Assembly: GCA_024402135.1 (NCBI GenBank)
Contig: JAKSJN010000003.1
Coordinates: forward strand, 62,001 to 126,000
Direction of reading: 5' to 3'
From: Bacteroidales bacterium
Lineage (GTDB): Bacteria; Bacteroidota; Bacteroidia; Bacteroidales; UBA932
DNA length: 64,000 bases
The position numbers and the translations under genes are program-made. Of this stretch, positions 9,570 to 18,010 are shown one piece after another; positions within the stretch are counted from its first letter, which is position 1, and each line of letters starts with the position of its first letter. Under the pieces are notes generated by a model. That model ran no database searches. It was given only the letters and a program-made list of their open reading frames with translations, and was not told the origin of the DNA.

Positions 9570-10784
9570 TCGGGAAATGGTCTTGCTGCTGAGGTTCAGC
9601 TTTATCTTGAAGGTCTTGTTACCCTGGTAGTAGAAGAGGTCCAGCACACTGCTGCCTGTCTCGAAATAGATAGAACGGAGATCTCTGCCAGCACGTCCTT
9701 TTGTGTTCTGGGGTTCACACCATACGAGTACGTATTCACCGGTCGACCTGTTATACGCGCAGATCATCAGATAGCCGCGGAAGTTGAACTTTGCCGCATC
9801 ATAACCAGTGCCCTTCTCCTTTGCGCTTTTCTTGTACTGGGCTACTATTGCATTGTCTTCGTCCAACTTGCCAGGCGAAAGCCTCTTTGAGTTGGTCAGA
9901 GCATTCGGATTATTCCTCAGCCACCACTCTATAGCCTGATCGGCTTTGAGGTTTTCTTCACTGATGCGCACAAGCGACGGATTTTCGTTGAGTCTGGCAT
10001 ACAGCCATGATGTATGAATGCTCATTCCCGTCTGAATGGACAGATCATCAGGCGACGATCCTTCGATCTTGCCGCCAATCTTCCTGCCGTAGAACTGGGA
10101 ACTGTATTGCTCGCTGTCGGAAATATTGATGAAGCTTGTCACGTACTCGACCTTGTCGCTTGCCTCGCTGCTGCACCAATAGTCAAAGTTCAGTCCACGG
10201 TCGGTACCAATGCGCACCATGTCCATGGTCTCCCCTATCTCCATCAGATTCAGGCTTGAGTCGTGAGTGCCACGGTCGACAGGGATTGTTTCAGCCAGAT
10301 TCCACGTTTCACCGGACTTGACAAGCTTATATACACATGATGCGTCTTTTGGCAGTGCGAGGACGATGTCCATGTTCCGATGTCTGAGCGCGACTGCCTT
10401 CACAGCCTGGTTTTCCAGGGTTTCATTTGCGATTGCAAGAGCCTCATCGGCTGTGATATCACTTGTATTAAGCCTGTCGACAAGGGCTTCTACTTCGTCC
10501 TTGATTCCTGTCTTGGGATACTTCGCCAGGAAGTCTTCAAGTGCCATGACGTCATCCTTGTCCACCGCCTCGTATAGTTTTCTGTCACGGAGCAGTTCGA
10601 TTTCACCGGCATACACTGATTCCGGAAAAACGGAAAGAAACTTCTCATATGCCGCAACCGTTGCCTTCGAGATGGTCTTTGCGTATTGCTTGGTCTCTTT
10701 CTTGGTCTGCGCCATAATCTGTGATTCCCCTGCCAGGGTCATCATCGCCGCGATGGCTATCATTGTAAGATATCTTGTCTTCAT
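9564..10784 (-). CDS. Secreted protein of unknown function
   Basis: 406 aa from the ATG at 10784, which gives a clean signal peptide (MKTRYLTMIAIAAMMTLAGESQIMAQ); an upstream in-frame ATG at 10847 would put a poor sequence before it. Residues about 30-115 are alpha-helical with two similar segments (YEKFLSVFPESVYAGEIELLRD and LEDFLAKYPKTGIKDEVEALVD), resembling TPR-like repeats. The C-terminal half is beta-rich, with YLMICAYNRSTGEYVLVWCEP. I do not recognise the family. It overlaps the NlpC/P60 gene tail-to-tail by 6 bp. Confidence 0.75.
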   Translation of the reverse strand: MKTRYLTMIAIAAMMTLAGESQIMAQTKKETKQYAKTISKATVAAYEKFLSVFPESVYAGEIELLRDRKLYEAVDKDDVMALEDFLAKYPKTGIKDEVEALVDRLNTSDITADEALAIANETLENQAVKAVALRHRNMDIVLALPKDASCVYKLVKSGETWNLAETIPVDRGTHDSSLNLMEIGETMDMVRIGTDRGLNFDYWCSSEASDKVEYVTSFINISDSEQYSSQFYGRKIGGKIEGSSPDDLSIQTGMSIHTSWLYARLNENPSLVRISEENLKADQAIEWWLRNNPNALTNSKRLSPGKLDEDNAIVAQYKKSAKEKGTGYDAAKFNFRGYLMICAYNRSTGEYVLVWCEPQNTKGRAGRDLRSIYFETGSSVLDLFYYQGNKTFKIKLNLSSKTISRS

Positions 10785-10831
10785 TGTCCGAGTTTTTTTA
10801 TACCAGGATATACAACTTTTATGCAAGAGAC

Positions 10832-10872
10832 GAAAAACAGCCACCAACCAAACTGGATGACGGCCGTTTTTC
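10832..10872 (-). terminator. Possible terminator after the flavodoxin gene
   Basis: An inverted repeat pairs 10832-10842 with 10862-10872 (11 positions, one mismatch), and on the minus strand it ends in a run of T. The loop is long (19 nt), so strength is uncertain. Confidence 0.35.
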
Positions 10873-10895
10873 CGTTGTATTCAGATATTTACCAC

Positions 10896-11705
10896 TTATC
10901 TTATTGCCTCGACAAACTCTGGGACAGAGCCTTCGGCGGCTGGAACAGTGACTACGATCTGCATGCTGGATGGACGGTCTGCCGTGCCTGCTGAAAAGAT
11001 ATAGTCTGTTCCGTCAGGAGTCACACGTGCGCCACAGGTTGATGCAACTGTACCGGCAAGCATAGGATAGGTAGCGATGGCTGCCTCGAAGATTGCGGTC
11101 TCTTCCTCGGTAAGCGGCTGCATTTCGGTGTATCCAGGGAGAGCCTCGACCTCACCCTCGATCAGACCCTGCTCAACGAGGAATCTGTCAAGTTCCTTTG
11201 AGGCCTTGTCTATACGTGCCTGACGGACGCCATAACATGCACCGACATCGGCCTTGTCAAGGGTGGTTCTGAGATAGTCTTCGACAGTGTTGCGGCCGCC
11301 ACTGCCGAAAGTAACGAAAGGCACGACCTTCTTGCCTTCGAATTTCTCTGTTTCAAGCAGGGAGAGTATTGGATTTGCAACGGTTCCGAACCATACCGGA
11401 GTACCAAGGTAGATGACATCATAGTCTGCAAGATCCACGGTCAGCGGCTTGAGCTCAGGATAATTTTTTGATGCAACTTCCTGGCTGCCTCTCTGGATGG
11501 TCTCGCCATAGTCGCCATAAGGGTTGACAACCTCGATCGAAGCGATATCGGCGCCGGTCTTCTGCTGAATGAGTTCAGCGAGAGTCTTGGTGGTCTCGGT
11601 CTGGGAATAGTAAAGGACAAGACTCTTCATTTCTGCGCTCTTTTTAGGTGCGCAGGAAGCAAGAGCTATCATGGCAACAGCCATAAGTGTTATATATTTC
11701 TTCAT
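10896..11705 (-). CDS. Flavodoxin-like lipoprotein with extra C-terminal domain
   Basis: 269 aa. A lipoprotein signal (MKKYITLMAVAMIALASCAP, LASC lipobox) is followed by a flavodoxin fold. LVLYYSQTETTKTLAE is the FMN phosphate-binding loop, and YDVIYLGTPVWFGTVANP and VTFGSGGRNT are the isoalloxazine-contacting loops. About 85 residues after the flavodoxin domain (from about residue 182) are unlike flavodoxins that I know. Flavodoxins normally act in the cytoplasm; a lipid-anchored exported one implies redox work in the envelope. It lies 6 bp after the GH2 gene and is probably co-transcribed with it. Confidence 0.82.
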   Translation of the reverse strand: MKKYITLMAVAMIALASCAPKKSAEMKSLVLYYSQTETTKTLAELIQQKTGADIASIEVVNPYGDYGETIQRGSQEVASKNYPELKPLTVDLADYDVIYLGTPVWFGTVANPILSLLETEKFEGKKVVPFVTFGSGGRNTVEDYLRTTLDKADVGACYGVRQARIDKASKELDRFLVEQGLIEGEVEALPGYTEMQPLTEEETAIFEAAIATYPMLAGTVASTCGARVTPDGTDYIFSAGTADRPSSMQIVVTVPAAEGSVPEFVEAIR

Positions 11706-11711
11706 TTCTGT

Positions 11712-14700
11712 TTATTTTATCGGAGTGATGGTGATGGTTCTCTCGTAGCCTGAAGGATAAGCCCTGTAGGCATCAAAGATCGAGCGGGCAGTACAACCAA
11801 CACCGCTTGTCGCATAGTCGAGGTTGACGGTAATATCACCGCTCTTTCTGAGCTGGTACTGGTACATGCTTCTGGTGAGGTTCTCGGTAGTGAATGGATA
11901 TGCATTGAATGCAAAAGGTTCGTTCATCCTGAACTCCAGACCCTTTCCACTTTCGTCGGTGAAGCGTACCCAGCGGTTGTCCATCCTGAGACCGTAATCC
12001 TGAGGGACAAGGTAAGGCTCGTACATATCGTCGACAGTGTCCCTGTAGATGCCCATGCGGTAGCCAGTCTTTCTGTCAGGGTATGAGGCCTGAGGCCCTC
12101 TTCCGTACCACTCTACATTACCGAGGTCCTTGTTGATGGACATTGTCACACCTACACGAGGAAGCCATGCAGGCATGTCACCTTCAGGGTTAAGGAGATG
12201 ATGCACGGTAATGGTACCGTCTCCATCTATCTTGTATGAGTAGCAGCTTTCGATTCCGACATTGGTACGTCCGGTAATGTAGGCATCCAGCTGCTTCTCG
12301 ACTGCAGCGCCGAAGAGTGCATACTCTCTCACATCCACATATACGGATCCGTCTACCTCGCGGGCCTTTACTGACATAGGCTTGTATCCAACCTTGTCAA
12401 GACCTGCCGAGTAGAAGATGGTAGCGACTGTGGTGCTATGTCCGATGGCGCCGAATCCAGGCTTGTTGTTGAGAACGGCAGAACGTGAAGGCAGATTGTT
12501 CCATCCGTCAAGTTCGTTCGCAAGCGGAGCACGCCAAACATTGAGCTTGAGAGGTTCTGTCATCACTTCACGGCCGTCGATCTGCATGCCGCAGAGTTCG
12601 CCGCTGACAGCGTCGAAGGTATAAGTGAAGCCTGCACCTCTTGCGATGATCTTGCCGTCAGCCTGTTCCATGGTCACGTTGCCTGAAGGCTTGGCAGCCG
12701 TCGCTGCAGGGATGTTCCAGTCAGAGAGTTCGAACTGCTCCCATGCCACCTCATGACCCTTCTTTGCCCAGATCTCGTCCTTGGCGAGGGTGGTGCAGAT
12801 GTTGAGTCTGTATTCCTTTCCAGCCTCGATGGATGGCTTGGTGTAAGGAATCTTGTATGCCTTTGTTGAAAGAGGTGCGATGTCGAGATTCAGGGTTCCT
12901 GATGCAACTACCTTGTCATCTGCTGTGATTGTCCATTCGGTGTTGTATGCGGAGGCATTCACGAAAGCGAGATGGTTGACAATCTCGATTGAGCCGGTTC
13001 TAGAGTCAAGGAGTGCATAGCTGAAAGGCTGGGTGCTCTTCTTCATCTGGTACATTTCAGGCTGGATGGTCCTGTCAGGCCAGATGCTTCCATAGGTACG
13101 TGCACCGAGGCCCCAGGTGTAGAAGGTTCCTTCCTTGATTTCCTTCTCGAAATCGAGCCAGAGTGCCGACTTCTTTGGATCGAAGCCCATATCCGGTGTC
13201 ACTGCATCTGCAAATACACCAACGTTGTCAATAAGGGCGTCAGCGATGAATTCGTTGGTGTCCTGGCCGTTTTTCTCCGCGTCACGTCCTATGCATACAG
13301 GGAGCGGCATATTGGTGATATAGCCTGTGAGAGGCTGGCTTGCGACTTCCTTGGAATCGATGTAGATGGACATCTTCTCAGAGTCATATACTGCGGTGAC
13401 ATTGTGCCACTTGCCTTCCCAGTCTGCAGGGAGATCGCCGGTAAGTACAGTCTTGGTTCCGCTGTAGATGTAGAACTGGATCTTGTCCGCGCCCATCTGC
13501 CTGAGACCGAACTGGTTGTTTCCCTTGGTGATCATATAGCCTCCATTCTTGTTGTTCTTGCGAGGACAGATGTCAAGGGTAAGGGTAAGTTTGTTGCCGC
13601 CGATCTCAAGATTATTGTCACGGTATACTTCAACCCACTGATCACGCTGGCCAAGATCGATTGCAAGTCCGGTCTTGCCCTTGACGAGTTTTGCCTTGCC
13701 CATGATATTGGCCTTGGTTGAATATGGAGACTTGTCCTCAAGGGTCCTGACAGGTTCCTCGAGACCTGGACTCACGAAATCCCAAACCGCGCCGCCTAGA
13801 AGTGATGGATGATCATAAATCTCTCTCCAGAAATCATCGAATCCGCCGCCACCATTACCTGCAACCGAAAGGTACTCGTCCATGAATGACGGTCTCTTGT
13901 CGGTCAGGTCAACTCCATATGAAAGCTCGTGCTCGATAGGCATAGGATATCTCGGTCCTACGATATCCTCGGCAGTGTGCTTAGGAGCGTTGCCTCCGTA
14001 CATCCAGTAACGGGTCGGATCGTACTTGCTTCCTTCTTTCACGACCTCGTTGATGTCTGGTCCCTCACCTGACTCGTTTCCGGCGCTCCAGAAGAGCACG
14101 CATGCGTGGTTGCGGTCGCGGAGAACCATCTGACGCACTCTTTCCTGGTACATAGGGATATATTCAGGAAGATAGGATACCCATTCTGTTGCGTGTGCCT
14201 CGACCCCGGCCTCGTCGATGATATAGAGACCGTATTCATCTGCCAGGTCAAGATATTCGTTGACCGGTGGATAGTGTGAAGTCCTGACTCCGTTGAAGCC
14301 GAACTGCTTGAGGATCTCCATATCCTTTCTTACGGTAGCCTCGTCAATCGCATGACCGAGGGTAGGATGCTGCATGTGTGAGCACTGTGCGTTCACCTTG
14401 ATAGGCTGGCCGTTGAGATAGAAAACTCCGTCCTTGATCTCGGTCTTTTTGAATCCCATCTTCTTGACCATGCTGTCCACTGTCTTGCCGGAAGCATCCT
14501 TGAGGGTCATGGTGAGGGTATAGAGTTCAGGTGTCTCTGCCGACCACTTGAGTGGAGAAGCGACCTTTGCGCGGAAATGAACCGAGTTGGTGCTGCCCGC
14601 AGCAACTGAAATGTCGCTCTTGTCCATGGCAGCCACGACCTTGCCATCCTTTGAGATCTCTGCACTGAGAGAGCATCCGTCGGCTGCGTTCGTAAACGAT

Positions 14701-15557
14701 CTGACATCAATGGTGAGCTCCACGTTGGAATCCTTGAAACTGCTGTCGAAATCGGTGATCACCTGGTAGTCCCAGATTCTGGTGTCAGGGCTTGCGAAGA
14801 CGGTGACGTCATCAAATATACCAGCCAGTCTCCAGTAGTCCTGCCCCTCGAGATAATAGCCGTCACTGTACTTCAGGACGAGCACGGAAAGGGTGTTCTT
14901 GCCTGGCTTGACGTATTTTGTGATGTTGTATTCTGAAGGTTCCTGTGCACCTTCATTGTAGCCTACCTGCTGGCCGTTCACCCACACGAAGGACGCAGAA
15001 GCGACTTTCTCGAAACGAAGGAATATCTGATCACCCTTCCATGTTGCAGGGATGGTGAAAGAAGTCCTGTAGGCTCCGGTAGGATTGTACTCCATAGGGA
15101 CCTCGGGAGGTGTGACTGCGTAAGGATTCACAGGGGCCTGCTGTCCTCCACCAGGGAACATTCTGCCACCTCTTGCCTTCGCCATGGCATCTCTTGCAGC
15201 CTGAGGAGTGAGGGTAGCCCAAGGAGCTGAGACATTGCGGAATACAGCCTGGCCGAATCCCTGCATTTCCCAGTTGGAAGGAACCTGGATATTGGGCCAC
15301 TTGCGGTCATTGAAACCCGGCTTGAAGAAGTCCTGCGGAATCTCATATGGAGAATCGCTGTAAAAGAACTTCCAGGTGCCATTCAGAGATATGCTCTGTG
15401 CTGGGATATGGAACGCACGGCCCTCCTCCTGTCCTTCTCCGAACATTTCCAGGTTCTCTACGTAGTAAGGGAGATCCTGCATGTACGGCTTGTTCTGCGC
15501 TGGCAGAACTAGGGTTGAAGCAAGCGCCAGGACGGCGGAAATCATCTTGACTTTCAT
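11712..15557 (-). CDS. GH2 family glycosidase (beta-galactosidase type) with inserted LamG/concanavalin-like domain
   Basis: 1281 aa with signal peptide (MKVKMISAVLALASTLVLPAQ). Order: GH2 sugar-binding sandwich (about 50-245, LNGTWKFFYSD, WVNGQQVGYNEGAQEPSEYNIT), Ig-like domain (about 250-365), TIM barrel with GVRTSHYPP, acid/base Glu at about 494 (SAGNESGEG) and nucleophile Glu at about 559 (SFMDEYLS). A LamG-like sandwich (about 625-795; WVEVYRDNN, WHNVTAVYDSEKMSIYID) sits before the barrel closes at about 815-835 (SIWPDRTIQPEMYQMKK). It is followed by an Ig-like domain and a C-terminal LacZ domain-5 sandwich (GRGPQASYPDRKTG). It probably releases beta-linked galactose or a related sugar from oligosaccharides in the periplasm or outside. 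Confidence 0.93.
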   Translation of the reverse strand: MKVKMISAVLALASTLVLPAQNKPYMQDLPYYVENLEMFGEGQEEGRAFHIPAQSISLNGTWKFFYSDSPYEIPQDFFKPGFNDRKWPNIQVPSNWEMQGFGQAVFRNVSAPWATLTPQAARDAMAKARGGRMFPGGGQQAPVNPYAVTPPEVPMEYNPTGAYRTSFTIPATWKGDQIFLRFEKVASASFVWVNGQQVGYNEGAQEPSEYNITKYVKPGKNTLSVLVLKYSDGYYLEGQDYWRLAGIFDDVTVFASPDTRIWDYQVITDFDSSFKDSNVELTIDVRSFTNAADGCSLSAEISKDGKVVAAMDKSDISVAAGSTNSVHFRAKVASPLKWSAETPELYTLTMTLKDASGKTVDSMVKKMGFKKTEIKDGVFYLNGQPIKVNAQCSHMQHPTLGHAIDEATVRKDMEILKQFGFNGVRTSHYPPVNEYLDLADEYGLYIIDEAGVEAHATEWVSYLPEYIPMYQERVRQMVLRDRNHACVLFWSAGNESGEGPDINEVVKEGSKYDPTRYWMYGGNAPKHTAEDIVGPRYPMPIEHELSYGVDLTDKRPSFMDEYLSVAGNGGGGFDDFWREIYDHPSLLGGAVWDFVSPGLEEPVRTLEDKSPYSTKANIMGKAKLVKGKTGLAIDLGQRDQWVEVYRDNNLEIGGNKLTLTLDICPRKNNKNGGYMITKGNNQFGLRQMGADKIQFYIYSGTKTVLTGDLPADWEGKWHNVTAVYDSEKMSIYIDSKEVASQPLTGYITNMPLPVCIGRDAEKNGQDTNEFIADALIDNVGVFADAVTPDMGFDPKKSALWLDFEKEIKEGTFYTWGLGARTYGSIWPDRTIQPEMYQMKKSTQPFSYALLDSRTGSIEIVNHLAFVNASAYNTEWTITADDKVVASGTLNLDIAPLSTKAYKIPYTKPSIEAGKEYRLNICTTLAKDEIWAKKGHEVAWEQFELSDWNIPAATAAKPSGNVTMEQADGKIIARGAGFTYTFDAVSGELCGMQIDGREVMTEPLKLNVWRAPLANELDGWNNLPSRSAVLNNKPGFGAIGHSTTVATIFYSAGLDKVGYKPMSVKAREVDGSVYVDVREYALFGAAVEKQLDAYITGRTNVGIESCYSYKIDGDGTITVHHLLNPEGDMPAWLPRVGVTMSINKDLGNVEWYGRGPQASYPDRKTGYRMGIYRDTVDDMYEPYLVPQDYGLRMDNRWVRFTDESGKGLEFRMNEPFAFNAYPFTTENLTRSMYQYQLRKSGDITVNLDYATSGVGCTARSIFDAYRAYPSGYERTITITPIK

Positions 15558-15585
15558 GGTTATCTCGTATTAGTATATCAGCACA

Positions 15586-15616
15586 TAAAGTTAGTGCAAT
15601 AACGAGAAAAAACCAA
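15586..15616 (-). promoter_or_regulatory. Probable promoter of the GH2-flavodoxin operon
   Basis: On the minus strand, TTG (15616-15614) is followed after 20 bp by TAACTTTA (15593-15586), a 7/8 match to the Bacteroidota TAnnTTTG box. It lies about 28 bp before the GH2 start. Confidence 0.5.
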
Positions 15617-15656
15617 TTGACGGGAAGTCAGATGATCGAAAAAGAACCTGAAATGG

Positions 15657-17057
15657 CTAGACTATATGCTTGATCAGCTTGAATGTCTTGTACGGCATGT
15701 ACCTGAACGGGAGATCGAACAGCGTCGGGGTCGAAACGACAGCCCTGCGGTGAGAGAAAGCCTCGAAACTGAGGACACCGTGGTAATGACCCATTCCGGA
15801 ATTGCCCACGCCACCGAACGGAAGGTTGCCGTTTGCGATGTGCATGATGGTATCATTTATACATGTGCCGCCTGCAGATGTCCTCCTGATGACATCCCAG
15901 CCCTTCTTCTCGCTGCCGAAGTAATACAGGGCGAGAGGCTTCTCGCGGTCTGTGACGTACTTGACAACCTTGTCCTCGAAACTGCTGCCGTTATCGTCCA
16001 TCTCTATGACAGGGAAGATCGGTCCGAAGATCTCGGTGTTAAGCACCGCTGCGTCCTCGCTGATTCCGTCGATAAGGGTAGGTTCGATGAATCTCTGGGA
16101 CGAATCTGTACTGCCGCCGTAAAGGACATTGCCCTCCGCGATGTAAGAGCTCACACGCTCGAAAGCCTTGTCATTGACCATACGTACGAAATGGCCGCTT
16201 TCCTTGATGTCGTCACCGTGGAGCTTCTTGATGCTTGCAGCAAATTCTTTGACGAAACGTTCCTTTATATCCTTATGGATCAAGATATAATCCGGCGCGA
16301 TACAGGTCTGGCCGGAATTGATGGTCTTGCCCCATGCAACACGGAGCGCCGCGAGCTTGATGTCAGCTTCCTTGCCGATGATGCAAGGACTCTTTCCTCC
16401 AAGTTCCAGAACCATCGGGATGAGGTTCTTTGCAGCCGCTGCCGCAACATTCTTTGCCAGCGCAGGACTACCTGTGAAGAAGATCAGGTCGAATTTCATA
16501 TCAAAGAGGTGCTTGTTGACCTCTCTGTTGCCCTGAACCACGGCAATGTACTCCTCGCTAAAGGTCTTGCCGATCATCTTCTCGATGACCGCCGAGACGT
16601 TAGGCACATACGGAGAAGGCTTGAGGACAGCCGTACAGCCGGCTGCTATGGCACCGACAAGCGGACTGAGAAGCAACTGGACAGGATAGTTCCATGGAGA
16701 GACGATGAGCGAACAGCCAAGCGGTTCCTTCACCACATAGCTGCGCGATCCGAAAATGGTCAGCGGCGATGCCTTCCTCTCGCGGCGAGCCCATCTGCCG
16801 ACATGTCTGAGTGCCTCACGGATTTCACCTTTAACAAGGGAAAGCTCAGTAAGATAAGCCTCCTCGTATGACTTGTGAAGATCCGTCCACAATGCATCGG
16901 CAAGCTCCTGGTCGAATTCCTCCATTGCATTGAGAAATGCCTTGAGCTGCTTCTTCCTGAAAGCTACATCAAGAGTCGCATTGGTTCTGAAATATGCTTT
17001 CTGCGCCGCAAGGATAGCATCCATGCGCTCTGCCGAAGTGTTTGCCAGTGCCATCAT
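15657..17057 (-). CDS. Aldehyde dehydrogenase (class 3-like)
   Basis: 466 aa. It oxidises aldehydes to carboxylic acids with NAD(P)+. Visible motifs: VSPWNYPVQLLLSPLVGAIA, the Glu in MVLELGGKSPCI, the catalytic Cys in NSGQTCIAPDY, and EIFGPIFPVIE. The compact length and a C-terminus ending in LPFRYMPYKTFKLIKHIV fit the ALDH3/YwdH-like group, whose hydrophobic tail tends to sit at membranes. Two adjacent ATGs (17057 and 17054) could start it. It follows the SDR gene by 2 bp, so the two enzymes probably act in sequence: alcohol to aldehyde to acid. Confidence 0.93.
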   Translation of the reverse strand: MMALANTSAERMDAILAAQKAYFRTNATLDVAFRKKQLKAFLNAMEEFDQELADALWTDLHKSYEEAYLTELSLVKGEIREALRHVGRWARRERKASPLTIFGSRSYVVKEPLGCSLIVSPWNYPVQLLLSPLVGAIAAGCTAVLKPSPYVPNVSAVIEKMIGKTFSEEYIAVVQGNREVNKHLFDMKFDLIFFTGSPALAKNVAAAAAKNLIPMVLELGGKSPCIIGKEADIKLAALRVAWGKTINSGQTCIAPDYILIHKDIKERFVKEFAASIKKLHGDDIKESGHFVRMVNDKAFERVSSYIAEGNVLYGGSTDSSQRFIEPTLIDGISEDAAVLNTEIFGPIFPVIEMDDNGSSFEDKVVKYVTDREKPLALYYFGSEKKGWDVIRRTSAGGTCINDTIMHIANGNLPFGGVGNSGMGHYHGVLSFEAFSHRRAVVSTPTLFDLPFRYMPYKTFKLIKHIV

Positions 17058-17059
17058 GA

Positions 17060-17869
17060 TTATTTTTTACGTCCGGTGAAATGATCCATCACATGGTAAA
17101 TGCCGAAAAGGTCACCGAAGATCCAGTCAAGGAGCTTCACAGGCAGGATAGCCTGCATGCAGCGGATGAAATGGAATGAGAATGGAAGTCCCTTGAAGAT
17201 CTTTCCCTTCTCGGTAGCCTTGAGAATCTTTGCAGAAGTCTTGACCGGGTCAAGTATAGGGAAGATTTTTGACTGCACGCCGTCGAACATGCCTGTATTG
17301 ATGAAATAAGGTGCAACAGTTGTCATCTGTACGTGGCTGTTCATTCTCTGGAGCTCGATGCGGACTGAATCAGACCAGCCTATTGCACCCCACTTGCTGG
17401 CTGCGTATATGCTCATCTTTGGAAGAGAAAGCATTCCGGCGGCAGATGCGATGGTCACGATCTGACCGCTGTCGCGTGCAATCATGTCGTTGAGAGCCAC
17501 CAGACCGACATACATAGGAGCGATGGTATTGATGGTCATTGTCCTGTCGATTTCCTGGACGGTATTCTCGTTGAAGGTACTGTTGCTGGTCACGATTCCG
17601 GCGCACTGTATGATGATGTCCACCTGGCCGAAATCCCTGACGGTGGCATCATATGCCTCCTTGACGAGGTCATAAGACGATACGTCCACCCTGTATCCTT
17701 TGACTGTACCTGATGCCGAATGCTCAGCCACGGTATCCTCGATATTCTTCTCGTTGATGTCCCAGATCGCGAGCGCCTTTGCTCCCTTTCTGAGAGCCAT
17801 GCCGCCCATGATTCTGCCGATTCCTGATGCTCCTCCGGTAATGAGCACTACACTGTCCTTGATCTGCAT
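17060..17869 (-). CDS. Short-chain dehydrogenase/reductase (SDR16C/retinol dehydrogenase-like)
   Basis: 269 aa from the ATG at 17869. An in-frame upstream ATG at 17938 exists but would add 23 residues before the Rossmann fold. Motifs: TGGASGIG (dinucleotide binding), NxA-region CAGIVTSN, the catalytic Ser in IASAAG, and YAASK. The C-terminus, with a Leu/Phe/Trp-rich segment before MDHFTGRKK, resembles the membrane-associated SDR16C group (RDH10-like), from memory of the family rather than an alignment. It is the first gene of an operon with the aldehyde dehydrogenase. Confidence 0.88.
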   Translation of the reverse strand: MQIKDSVVLITGGASGIGRIMGGMALRKGAKALAIWDINEKNIEDTVAEHSASGTVKGYRVDVSSYDLVKEAYDATVRDFGQVDIIIQCAGIVTSNSTFNENTVQEIDRTMTINTIAPMYVGLVALNDMIARDSGQIVTIASAAGMLSLPKMSIYAASKWGAIGWSDSVRIELQRMNSHVQMTTVAPYFINTGMFDGVQSKIFPILDPVKTSAKILKATEKGKIFKGLPFSFHFIRCMQAILPVKLLDWIFGDLFGIYHVMDHFTGRKK

Positions 17870-17898
17870 TTTGCTGAATAATTTGGTTTTCAGCGAAT

Positions 17899-17912
17899 AT
17901 ACGCATGCGTAT
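17899..17912. promoter_or_regulatory. 14-bp perfect palindrome upstream of the SDR-ALDH operon
   Basis: ATACGCATGCGTAT is self-complementary over all 14 bases. It lies 30 bp before the SDR start and next to TATATTCG (minus strand, 7/8 match to a -7 box). It has the size and place of an operator for a dimeric repressor, but no regulator gene is adjacent. Confidence 0.4.
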
Positions 17913-18010
17913 GCAAACCTTGAAAAAGATGTGGTCAATGCCCGTCATTTGTGGGGAATTGAACTAATATGTGGCGAAAAAGCCCGTTTTCAGCGGAATA
18001 CGTCCTGACG

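Noticed and set aside
15666-16871. A 401-codon plus-strand open frame opposite the aldehyde dehydrogenase
   Set aside because: It is the mirror of a well-supported gene with all ALDH motifs; its translation matches no family and has no start context.
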